NCBI GenBank assembly: GCA_041739345.1
Contig: JBGSNZ010000022.1
Location: forward strand, 186,001 to 250,000
Direction of reading: 5' to 3'
DNA length: 64,000 bases
Source of the DNA: DIGJ01 sp041739345
GTDB lineage: Bacteria; Bacillota; Clostridia; Lachnospirales; Lachnospiraceae
The notes below the pieces were generated by a model. The model was not told the DNA's origin, searched no databases, and saw only the letters and a program-made list of their open reading frames with translations. Positions 25,549 to 33,336 of the stretch are shown in pieces. A program made the position numbers and the translations under genes. Every line of letters starts with the position of its first letter. The stretch's first letter is position 1.

Positions 25549-27744
25549 ATGGGGAAGCAATCGAAACTTTTTGGGGAAGTGGGTAATAAAGTACAAGTGA
25601 ATCTAGAAGAAGAACTGGAATTAGAGAGAGAAAAGAACAAAAGCCTTCAAAAAGAGTTACAATTCTATCGTAGATTTGATGCAGTATCGGGGCTTTATAA
25701 TCGCATTACCTTTTATACTGAAACGGCAAAGATGTTAGCGGATAATCGACAGAATCGTTTTGTAATGCTTAGGATGGATATGGAACGCTTTAAAATAATT
25801 AATGAATTATGGGGAAGAGCAGAAGGTGACCGTCTGCTTCGTTATATTGGTGAAAAACTTCGAAAGAAGCTAATTGGCTGTCCAAATGTTACGTTTGGAA
25901 GGACAGAAGCAGATATCTTTTATATGTGTTTTTTATATAGTGAACAAGATATTGATGATAAGATTTCATATATTGAGGATATATTGAAGGATTATAAAAT
26001 TGATTTTCAAATTGTTCCATATTTTGGACTTTATATCATCACAAATCACGATATGCCAATTAATCTGATGTGCGACCGTACCAATCTGGCAATTCGTACA
26101 ATAAAAGGTAACTATATGAAACGCGTTGCATTTTATGATGAAAACTTGAGAAAAGCCATGCTTTGGGAACAAGAAATTATCAATCAGATGGGAACAGCCT
26201 TATTAACGAAGCAGTTTGAAATTTATTTGCAACCACAGTGCGACATCCAAACTGGACAACCTATCAGTGCAGAAGCATTGGTTCGTTGGAACCATCCGGA
26301 ACGTGGCATTTTATCACCTGCAGAGTTTATTCCAATTTTTGAAAAAAATAGATTTATTATGAAACTGGATTTTTATGTATGGGAACAGACATGTATTCTA
26401 TTACGTCAGTGGATGGATGAAGGGAAAAAGCCACATCCGATTTCTGTCAATGTATCAAGAATTAATTTACATAATCCAAAGCTTTGTGACATTATCATTG
26501 AATTAGTTAAAAAATATGATATACCACCGCGCCTGTTGGAACTAGAAATTACTGAAAGTGCATATGCGGATAATCAAAAGCTTTTGATTGTACTGATAGA
26601 AACGCTTCAAAATTATGGATTTACGGTGCTAATGGATGATTTCGGAAGTGGATATTCTTCCTTAAACATGTTAAAAGAAACAGTGGTAGATGTATTAAAG
26701 CTTGATTTGGTATTTCTTTCAGGAGATGGTAAGGCAGATCGGGGAGGAAATATTTTAGCTTCGATTATGAGCATGGCAAAGTGGCTTAACATGGCAGTCA
26801 TAGCTGAGGGTGTAGAGACAAGGGAGCAAGCTGATTTTCTTCGAAGCATTGGGTGCCGTGTAGCGCAAGGCTATTACTATGCAAGGCCTATGCCTGTAAA
26901 AGATTATGAGAACTATTTAAAGCGGGTAGAGGTAAATGGTTCTATCCTGGCTTTTCAGGAATTGAAGGAACAGGTGGTTATAAATGAATTTTGGGATCCA
27001 AGTGCAAAAGTTAATTATATATTTAATACCATAGTAAGTGCAGTTGGCATCTATGAATGGAGCAATAATCAATTGGAAGCCATTCGATTAAATGACAGTT
27101 ACTTTGAAATGATAGGTGAATCAAGAGAAGAATATTATCTTAAGGGACTTCGTGTACTTGACTTCGTTCCGGATGAGGAGAAAGCGATTGTAACAAATAT
27201 GATTCATCAGGCGATTAAAACTAAGAATATTGGGGAAGCAACCTATCGTAGACGATGTGTTCATGGAAACTATATCTGGCTTAAGGCAAAGGCACGCTAT
27301 TTAGCAGGTGATGAGGAACGAAGCTTATTTTATGTGGCAATGAATGATGTAACTGAAATGAAATCAGCGCAAGAAAACCTAGAAGAATCAGTATACAATC
27401 TTAAGATGCTTGTAAATTACATGCCTGGGGGCGTATTAAAAATCTCAGCGGACGATAAAAAAGAGATTATTTTTATGAATCAACATATGGAAAATCTGTT
27501 GGACTGCCCAAAGGCTCAATTAAAGGAATTGTATAATACCCCGTTTCAGGATATTGTTGCAAACGAAGACAGAGATCGAATTTTAAAGGAACTAGAAGAA
27601 GCTTCAAATACATCTGAAATAAGGAAAAGTATCGTCCATTTAAAGATAAAAAGCGGGCAAAGAAAGAAGTTTTTGATGGAAGGGCGCGTCATGAAGGATA
27701 TGGTAAATCATAACTCCTTCTTTCTCGTTTTATCGGATGCTTAA
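25549..27744 (+). CDS. c-di-GMP phosphodiesterase: degenerate GGDEF, EAL and PAS domains
   Basis: A 731-residue cytoplasmic signalling protein with no membrane helix. An N-terminal coiled coil (EEELELEREKNKSLQKEL) leads to a GGDEF domain in which the active-site motif reads GRTEAD, so it should not make c-di-GMP. The EAL domain (about residues 210-450) keeps EALVRWNHP, the catalytic Glu in EITESAY, DDFGSGYSS, and AEGVETREQADFL, so phosphodiesterase activity is expected. Two PAS-like domains follow (IYEWSNNQLEAIRLNDSYFEMIG... and VNYMPGGVLKISADDKKEI...). GGGGAGA supports the start at 25549; a longer frame from 25447 would run through the terminator and promoter. It lies between the purB and purA genes. 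Confidence 0.88.
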   Translation: MGKQSKLFGEVGNKVQVNLEEELELEREKNKSLQKELQFYRRFDAVSGLYNRITFYTETAKMLADNRQNRFVMLRMDMERFKIINELWGRAEGDRLLRYIGEKLRKKLIGCPNVTFGRTEADIFYMCFLYSEQDIDDKISYIEDILKDYKIDFQIVPYFGLYIITNHDMPINLMCDRTNLAIRTIKGNYMKRVAFYDENLRKAMLWEQEIINQMGTALLTKQFEIYLQPQCDIQTGQPISAEALVRWNHPERGILSPAEFIPIFEKNRFIMKLDFYVWEQTCILLRQWMDEGKKPHPISVNVSRINLHNPKLCDIIIELVKKYDIPPRLLELEITESAYADNQKLLIVLIETLQNYGFTVLMDDFGSGYSSLNMLKETVVDVLKLDLVFLSGDGKADRGGNILASIMSMAKWLNMAVIAEGVETREQADFLRSIGCRVAQGYYYARPMPVKDYENYLKRVEVNGSILAFQELKEQVVINEFWDPSAKVNYIFNTIVSAVGIYEWSNNQLEAIRLNDSYFEMIGESREEYYLKGLRVLDFVPDEEKAIVTNMIHQAIKTKNIGEATYRRRCVHGNYIWLKAKARYLAGDEERSLFYVAMNDVTEMKSAQENLEESVYNLKMLVNYMPGGVLKISADDKKEIIFMNQHMENLLDCPKAQLKELYNTPFQDIVANEDRDRILKELEEASNTSEIRKSIVHLKIKSGQRKKFLMEGRVMKDMVNHNSFFLVLSDA

Positions 27745-27766
27745 ATGAAAAGATAGACCTAAAGAA

Positions 27767-27807
27767 GATATTTATTTTGTTATAAACAGAATAAATATCT
27801 TTTTTTT
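27767..27807 (+). terminator. Rho-independent terminator
   Basis: Arms 27767-27780 and 27786-27799 pair over 14 bp with one wobble and a TATAA loop, followed by eight T. Confidence 0.9.
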
Positions 27808-27838
27808 ATATACAATACACATAATTAAGGATTATGTT

Positions 27839-27886
27839 ATCTATAATAAATATTGATTTTACTTATAGATTCTCTTGTGCTACAAT
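27839..27886 (+). promoter_or_regulatory. purA promoter region with inverted repeat
   Basis: TACAAT (27881-27886) with TTTACT (27858-27863) 17 bp upstream. A perfect 8-bp inverted repeat, ATCTATAA (27839-27846) and TTATAGAT (27863-27870), overlaps the -35 and could be an operator. Confidence 0.5.
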
Positions 27887-27925
27887 GTCTTAGTAAAATG
27901 TGTAAATACTTAGGAGGTTATGAAT

Positions 27926-29203
27926 ATGGTTAAAGCAGTTGTAGGAGCGAACTGGGGCGATGAAGGAAAAGGAAAGATTACGGATATGCTGGCAAAAAAA
28001 GCAGATATCATTGTAAGATTCCAAGGTGGTGCAAATGCAGGCCATACTATCGTCAATGATTATGGAAAATTTGCACTTCATACATTGCCATCAGGAGTAT
28101 TCTATGAGCATACAACGAGTATAATTGGAAACGGTGTGGCTCTTAATATACCAAAACTATTTAATGAAGTGCAGTCAATTGTTGATCGTGGGGTACCAGC
28201 ACCCAAAATTTTAGTATCCGATCGTGCGCAGATTGTTATGCCTTATCATATCCTTTTTGATGAATATGAAGAAGAAAGACTGGCTGGAAAATCATTTGGT
28301 TCTACAAAGTCTGGGATAGCACCATTCTATTCCGATAAGTATGCTAAAATCGGATTTCAAGTGAATGAATTATTTGATGAAGAATTATTAAAAGAAAAAT
28401 TAGAACGCATATGTGAGCAGAAGAATGTAATTCTGGAGCATTTATATCATAAGCCAATGCTTGATCCAGAAGAACTTTTAAATACACTGAGAGAATACAA
28501 AGAGATGGTGGCTCCTTTTGTTTGCGATGTGTCCTTATTTTTATGGAATGCACTCAAAGAAGGAAAAGAAATTTTATTAGAAGGACAATTAGGTACACTT
28601 AAAGATCCAGATCACGGTATTTATCCAATGGTTACATCTTCTTCTACATTAGCTGCATATGGTGCAATTGGTGCTGGAATTCCACCTTACGAAATCAAGG
28701 AAATTGTAACGGTATGTAAGGCATATTCAAGTGCGGTTGGAGCGGGTGCCTTTGTCAGTGAGATTTTTGGAGAAGAAGCAGATGAACTCAGAAGACGCGG
28801 TGGTGATGGAGGAGAATATGGAGCAACAACCGGTCGTCCAAGAAGAATGGGTTGGTTTGACTGTGTCGCATCAAAATATGGATGCCGTTTGCAAGGTACA
28901 ACCGATGTTGCATTTACCGTACTAGATGTACTTGGATATTTAGAGGAAATTCCAGTATGTGTTGGTTATGAAATTGACGGAACGGTTACAACTCAGTTCC
29001 CTACCACTAGCTTACTTGAAAAAGCAAAACCTGTGATAGAAGTACTTCCAGGCTGGAAAAGTGAAATTCGTGGCATTAAAAAATACGATGAACTTCCAGA
29101 AAATTGTAGGAAGTACATTGAATTTGTAGAAGAGCATATTGGATTCCCAATTACGATGGTTTCCAATGGCCCAGGAAGAGAAGATATTATTTTTCGCAAA
29201 TAA
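27926..29203 (+). CDS. purA: Adenylosuccinate synthetase PurA
   Basis: GTP-dependent enzyme that converts IMP and aspartate to adenylosuccinate, which PurB then cleaves to AMP. The 425-residue protein has the N-terminal GTP/IMP loop NWGDEGKGKITDML (the usual first residue is Gln; the GDEGKGK core is intact), GGANAGHTIV, EGQLGTLKDPDHGIYPMVTSS and the C-terminal TGRPRRMGWFD. AGGAGG at 27912-27917 gives better spacing to ATG 27926 than to ATG 27920, so the second is chosen. It is separated from purCFB by one gene and has its own promoter. Confidence 0.95.
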   Translation: MVKAVVGANWGDEGKGKITDMLAKKADIIVRFQGGANAGHTIVNDYGKFALHTLPSGVFYEHTTSIIGNGVALNIPKLFNEVQSIVDRGVPAPKILVSDRAQIVMPYHILFDEYEEERLAGKSFGSTKSGIAPFYSDKYAKIGFQVNELFDEELLKEKLERICEQKNVILEHLYHKPMLDPEELLNTLREYKEMVAPFVCDVSLFLWNALKEGKEILLEGQLGTLKDPDHGIYPMVTSSSTLAAYGAIGAGIPPYEIKEIVTVCKAYSSAVGAGAFVSEIFGEEADELRRRGGDGGEYGATTGRPRRMGWFDCVASKYGCRLQGTTDVAFTVLDVLGYLEEIPVCVGYEIDGTVTTQFPTTSLLEKAKPVIEVLPGWKSEIRGIKKYDELPENCRKYIEFVEEHIGFPITMVSNGPGREDIIFRK

Positions 29204-29233
29204 AAGGATATAAAGTTTGTACCAAATCTAATA

Positions 29234-29252
29234 TGCGCATAAGATATGCGCA
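29234..29252 (+). other. Hairpin between purA and the zinc-ribbon gene
   Basis: TGCGCATA and TATGCGCA form a perfect 8-bp stem with an AGA loop, just upstream of the ribosome binding site of the next gene and without a T-run. It may affect translation or mRNA processing. Confidence 0.5.
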
Positions 29253-29268
29253 GGAATGGAGAAAAATT

Positions 29269-29637
29269 ATGGACATCTTTAACAAAATGGGTGAAGAACT
29301 AAGTAATATGGGATCTGAATTTGTAAAACTAACAAAGGATGCAACAGATACAGCAAAACAGCATGCAACAGTTATTTCGGAAAATAGTAAAATAACAGAG
29401 CAATACCGAATCATTGGGGAAACACTTTATAAGGTGTTTAAAGATGATGAGGAAATGAAACAAATCTTAGGTGAAGATTTTCAAGATGCATTTAGAAAGA
29501 TCGAAAACTCCAAACAAAAAATTGCAGAATCCAAAGATACAATTGCTCAAAATAAAGGTGGAACCATCTGCCCTGATTGTGGGAATATTGTTCTAAAAGA
29601 GTCTTTATTTTGCAATCGATGTGGCAGAAAAATGTAA
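29269..29637 (+). CDS. Small coiled-coil protein with C-terminal zinc ribbon
   Basis: A 122-residue protein. Residues 1-95 are helical and charged (MDIFNKMGEELSNMGSEFVK, then SKQKIAESKDTIAQNKGG), and the last 25 carry CPDCGNIVLKESLFCNRCG, two CxxC pairs that should bind zinc. Proteins of this layout are common in Clostridia, without a known function. GGAG is 7 nt before ATG 29269; an earlier in-frame ATG at 29233 lies inside a hairpin. It follows purA by 65 bp and may be co-transcribed. Confidence 0.7.
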   Translation: MDIFNKMGEELSNMGSEFVKLTKDATDTAKQHATVISENSKITEQYRIIGETLYKVFKDDEEMKQILGEDFQDAFRKIENSKQKIAESKDTIAQNKGGTICPDCGNIVLKESLFCNRCGRKM

Positions 29638-29670
29638 AATGACTAAATTTTGACAAGAAAGGTAGCTAAT

Positions 29671-30528
29671 ATGAAGCTAGCGATAATGAGTGATATTCAT
29701 AGTAATATTGTTGCTTTTGAAGCTTGCCTTGTGTGTATCAAACAAAATCCGGTAGATGCCGTAGTGCTACTCGGAGACTTTGTCAGTGACTGTCCAGATC
29801 CAGGGCTCACCCTAGGAAAAATATATGAGCTTATGGAAACAATACCGGTTTATGCAATTCGTGGTAACCGTGAAGAATATTTTCTTCGTTACCGAGATGG
29901 ACAGGAAGATAATTGGACAATTTCTTCGTATAAAGGAAGTCTTCTTTATACATATGAAAGACTGACAAAGAAGGATTTAGACTGGTTTGAAAGTCTTCCT
30001 TCTACACGTGTTTTACAATTGCCAGGTACCGAACCCATACGTTTGGTGCATGGTTCTCCGTATTCAACGAAGGAGCTATTGGATTATGGAAAAGAGAATA
30101 CCAAGGAATGCTTAAAAAAGCTTGATACAAAGTATATGTTGGCGGGCCATACCCATCGCCAAATGAGTTTTTCTTATGAAGGTAAGACGATTATCAATCC
30201 GGGTTCGGTAGGCGTTGCCATTGGAACAAGCAAAAATGCGCATATGGCATATCTGAATTGGGAAAATGGTATTTGGAATTATGAGTTTAAAAGTATTCCA
30301 TTTGCATTTGATGACGTACAGAAATGGTTTCATGAGAGCTCTTTGATTCAGATGGCAAGTATTTGGCCGATTTGTATCCTTAAATCTATGGATGTAGGAG
30401 AAAATATAGGACCTTTGTGTGCAAAACGAGCATATGATATGGCAGTTGCGGATCATGCACTAAATGAAGACGGAAATCCGCCGGAAGAGTATTGGGAGAG
30501 TGCAGCAAGGGAATTAGGCGTAATATAG
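29671..30528 (+). CDS. Calcineurin-like metallophosphatase
   Basis: A 285-residue cytoplasmic phosphoesterase of the YfcE/MJ0936-like group. The dimetal-binding motifs are MSDIHSNI (residues 6-13), LGDFVSD, RGNREEY, LVHGSPYS and LAGHTHRQM, with NPGSVG after them. The last ~90 residues lie outside the catalytic domain. Substrates of such enzymes range from phosphodiesters to serine/threonine phosphoproteins; none can be assigned here. AAAGG is 8 nt before ATG 29671; a TTG at 29650 is an unlikely alternative. Confidence 0.85.
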   Translation: MKLAIMSDIHSNIVAFEACLVCIKQNPVDAVVLLGDFVSDCPDPGLTLGKIYELMETIPVYAIRGNREEYFLRYRDGQEDNWTISSYKGSLLYTYERLTKKDLDWFESLPSTRVLQLPGTEPIRLVHGSPYSTKELLDYGKENTKECLKKLDTKYMLAGHTHRQMSFSYEGKTIINPGSVGVAIGTSKNAHMAYLNWENGIWNYEFKSIPFAFDDVQKWFHESSLIQMASIWPICILKSMDVGENIGPLCAKRAYDMAVADHALNEDGNPPEEYWESAARELGVI

Positions 30529-30565
30529 GGGATGAGTGGGAAGAACACAATGGAGGAAACATAAG

Positions 30566-32464
30566 ATGAGAAAATGTAGATTGTTATGTGTCATATTGAG
30601 TTTATCCCTAATGTCCCAATGGAATAGCCAGTTTATGATGGCCAAGGCCAAGGAAGTAATTGTAAATAATGAAACCGAAGCTGCTTCAACATCGCAGACA
30701 TTCGATTATGTGGACAATGAACTTTTAGTTACCTATAAAACAGATAGCGGAACTATTTCTAGTCTACCAAATGGTGTAGAAGAAGAAAATATTACGGATA
30801 CTTGTTCCCTTTTTACGGTAGAAGAAGATTCCGGCATGATAGATACACTAAAGGCAATAGCAGCCGACCCAGATGTGCAATTTGTAGAGCCAAACTATAC
30901 CGTAGAATTACTTAATACAAATGATACCTATAGCGATAAGCAGTGGGCTTACTATAATCCAAACAGTAATATTAATGCACAGAGCGCATGGGCACTTGGT
31001 AGAGGAGAAGATAACGAAGTGATTGTTGCTGTGATCGATACGGGAATTGATTATCAGCATGCAGATTTGGCAAAAAACATATGGAAAAATATTGATGAAA
31101 GCTATACAAGTATGGTTGACAGGGATGGAAATGAATATCCTGGGGACTATTATGGATGGAATTTTGCAGACAGCAATAGTGTGATTTGTAATTATGAGAC
31201 TGACGTAGTAAATGGTGAGCCAGTTGCGGTTGACTACCATGGAACTCATATCGCTGGAATCATTGATGCCGTTGCTGACAATGGGAAAGGTATTGCTGGG
31301 CTTGCATCCTATTCCAATGTAAAAGTAATGTCTGTTAAAGTTATGGGGCAAAGGAGAAGCGGTGTTATTTCTGATATTGTAAAAGCGATTGCTTATGCCG
31401 AGAATAACGGAGCGACTATTTGCAACTTAAGTCTTGGAACAGATGCCTATAGTGAGGCACTTTATCAGGCGATGAAAGATTCGTCCATGCTTTTTATCTG
31501 TGCTGCTGGAAATGGGGATGAAAATACCGATAAAAAAGGTTATGATATCTCTGTAAATCCGGTATTCCCAGCTTCTTTTGATCTTGATAATATTATTTCA
31601 GTTGCAAATGCAAATAGTACTGGTGCATTAGATGATTCTTCTTGTTACAGTGACTCAATGGTGGATATTGCAGCACCAGGAACCGATATTGCCAGCTGTT
31701 ATGTGGATTTGCAACAATCAGAAATTGGTAGTTATGTTGCATCAACCGGAACATCAATGGCAGCTCCCTTTGTAACAGCGACGGCAGCAATGCTGTCCTC
31801 CTATTATACCGGTTTATCTGCACTAGAAATAAGGCAGATGATTCTAGGTGGAAGCAAAAAGGTTGAGGCTTTGTCATCACAAGTAGCAAATGGTTCTTAT
31901 CTTGATGTATATGGAGCAATGACCTACAATGGCCTTCTCGCTTCGGTAACGACCAGTATTAAGGATATAACAGACTCAAACAATAAAAAGTATGTGATTC
32001 AAGTAAATAATCCACGTTCGGAGGAATTAACGCTTCTTTATGCAAAGGGCGAGAAGGATGTTGCTTATTTTGAAGGTGGAGAAAATGGAACTTTCTTAAT
32101 GTTAAGCAATGAAATAGCGACGCTTAAAGTGACAAAGACTTCTGATTATACGATCTACATAAAAGATTCTACCGGAAATGAAGCGGTTTATACCGATAAG
32201 ATAACCGTACCAACACTAACCAAGATGAAATTGGCTTCCAGTAAAAAGACGTTGGGGGTTGGTGATACCTATCGAATTAAAAAAACGTTATCAACAACAG
32301 GTGTGTATGCTGATATTACATATAAGAGCAGTAATACAAACATTGCAAAAGTTTCATCACTTGGAACGGTTCGAGCTAAGAAAAAAGGATCTGCAATCAT
32401 TACGGTTACTGCAAAATATGGTAGTGTGAAAAAGACAGCAACTTGTAAGATTGTTGTGAAGTAA
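30566..32464 (+). CDS. Secreted subtilisin-family serine protease with C-terminal Ig-like (Big2) domain
   Basis: A 632-residue exported S8 protease. The signal peptide (MRKCRLLCVILSLSLMSQW..., ending near KAKA) is followed by a propeptide of about 90 residues (YVDNELLVTYKTDSGTI..., FVEPNYTVELL). The catalytic triad is Asp158 (AVIDTGIDYQHADL), His225 (YHGTHIAGI) and Ser397 (STGTSMAAP), with the oxyanion Asn in AAGNGDEN. The last ~85 residues form a bacterial Ig-like type 2 domain ending YGSVKKTATCKIVVK. No cell-wall sorting signal is seen. GGAGG lies 9 nt before ATG 30566. A role in extracellular protein degradation is inferred. Confidence 0.92.
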   Translation: MRKCRLLCVILSLSLMSQWNSQFMMAKAKEVIVNNETEAASTSQTFDYVDNELLVTYKTDSGTISSLPNGVEEENITDTCSLFTVEEDSGMIDTLKAIAADPDVQFVEPNYTVELLNTNDTYSDKQWAYYNPNSNINAQSAWALGRGEDNEVIVAVIDTGIDYQHADLAKNIWKNIDESYTSMVDRDGNEYPGDYYGWNFADSNSVICNYETDVVNGEPVAVDYHGTHIAGIIDAVADNGKGIAGLASYSNVKVMSVKVMGQRRSGVISDIVKAIAYAENNGATICNLSLGTDAYSEALYQAMKDSSMLFICAAGNGDENTDKKGYDISVNPVFPASFDLDNIISVANANSTGALDDSSCYSDSMVDIAAPGTDIASCYVDLQQSEIGSYVASTGTSMAAPFVTATAAMLSSYYTGLSALEIRQMILGGSKKVEALSSQVANGSYLDVYGAMTYNGLLASVTTSIKDITDSNNKKYVIQVNNPRSEELTLLYAKGEKDVAYFEGGENGTFLMLSNEIATLKVTKTSDYTIYIKDSTGNEAVYTDKITVPTLTKMKLASSKKTLGVGDTYRIKKTLSTTGVYADITYKSSNTNIAKVSSLGTVRAKKKGSAIITVTAKYGSVKKTATCKIVVK

Positions 32465-32484
32465 CGATATAGGAGACGAAAAAG

Positions 32485-33180
32485 ATGAAAATAGCAGGAT
32501 TGCAAAAAACATCGTTATTAGATTTTCCTGGTAAGTTATGTTGTACGGTTTTTACAGATGGTTGTAATCTTCGATGTCCTTTTTGTCATAATTCATCTCT
32601 TGTTCTAGTACCAGGGGCGAACCCTCTGATGCCAGAACAAGAGATTTTTGCGTTTCTTGAGAGACGAAAAGGCCTTCTTGATGGAGTATGCATCAGCGGA
32701 GGAGAACCACTTATACAAAAGGGAATCGAAACATTTATGTATAAAATAAAGGAGCTGGGTTTTCTTATTAAGTTAGATACGAATGGCACTAGTCCAGAAC
32801 GCTTAATAAAGCTTGTAGACCAAGGGATGATTGATTATGTGGCGATGGATATTAAAAACTCTTTGGAGCACTATGGCATGACAGCTGGAATTGAAAATTT
32901 TGATTCAACAACAGTAGAAAAAAGTGTTGAGTATCTTTTAAAAGGAAGGGTACCTTACGAATTTCGTACGACGGTTGTAAGCGAATATCATACAAAGGAA
33001 GATTTTATATCCATTGGAAAATGGATTAAAGGAGCAAAACAATATTTCCTACAGGGGTTTGAAGATTCTGATGATGTGATAAACCATGAATTACATGCGT
33101 GTAGTAAACTTAAGATGGAAGAATTTCAAACAATTATGAGGAATTATACAACAAATGTAGAATTACGTGGAATTACATAA
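32485..33180 (+). CDS. nrdG: Anaerobic ribonucleotide reductase activating protein NrdG
   Basis: Radical SAM enzyme that installs the glycyl radical on NrdD. The 231-residue protein has the cluster motif CNLRCPFCH (CxxxCxxC) at residues 31-39 and the SAM-binding CISGGEPL around residue 73. It is longer than the E. coli enzyme (about 154) and belongs to the pyruvate formate-lyase-activase-like NrdG2 size class. AGGAGA precedes the ATG. It lies upstream of nrdD, the reverse of the usual nrdD-nrdG order, and 21 bp after the protease gene. Confidence 0.9.
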   Translation: MKIAGLQKTSLLDFPGKLCCTVFTDGCNLRCPFCHNSSLVLVPGANPLMPEQEIFAFLERRKGLLDGVCISGGEPLIQKGIETFMYKIKELGFLIKLDTNGTSPERLIKLVDQGMIDYVAMDIKNSLEHYGMTAGIENFDSTTVEKSVEYLLKGRVPYEFRTTVVSEYHTKEDFISIGKWIKGAKQYFLQGFEDSDDVINHELHACSKLKMEEFQTIMRNYTTNVELRGIT

Positions 33181-33192
33181 AAAACAAATATT

Positions 33193-33284
33193 TACAATAT
33201 ATAGTACATATGAATCAAAATGAAATGTTTAATATACAATATATAGTAATTGATATTGACAACAAATTTTACATATGCTACTGT
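33193..33284 (+). promoter_or_regulatory. Two NrdR boxes and the nrdD promoter
   Basis: TACAATATATAGTACA (33193-33208) and TACAATATATAGTAAT (33235-33250) share the core ACAATATATAGTA and match the NrdR-box consensus (ACACWATATATWGTGT) in the central bases. The boxes are 42 bp apart, four helical turns. A strong promoter follows: TTGACA (33256-33261), 17 bp, TG-C-TACTGT (33279-33284). NrdR is expected to repress nrdD when dATP is high. Confidence 0.85.
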
Positions 33285-33336
33285 ATTTAAGAGAGATAAT
33301 TTAGAAACGATGTAAGATTTATGGAGGGTGATTGGC

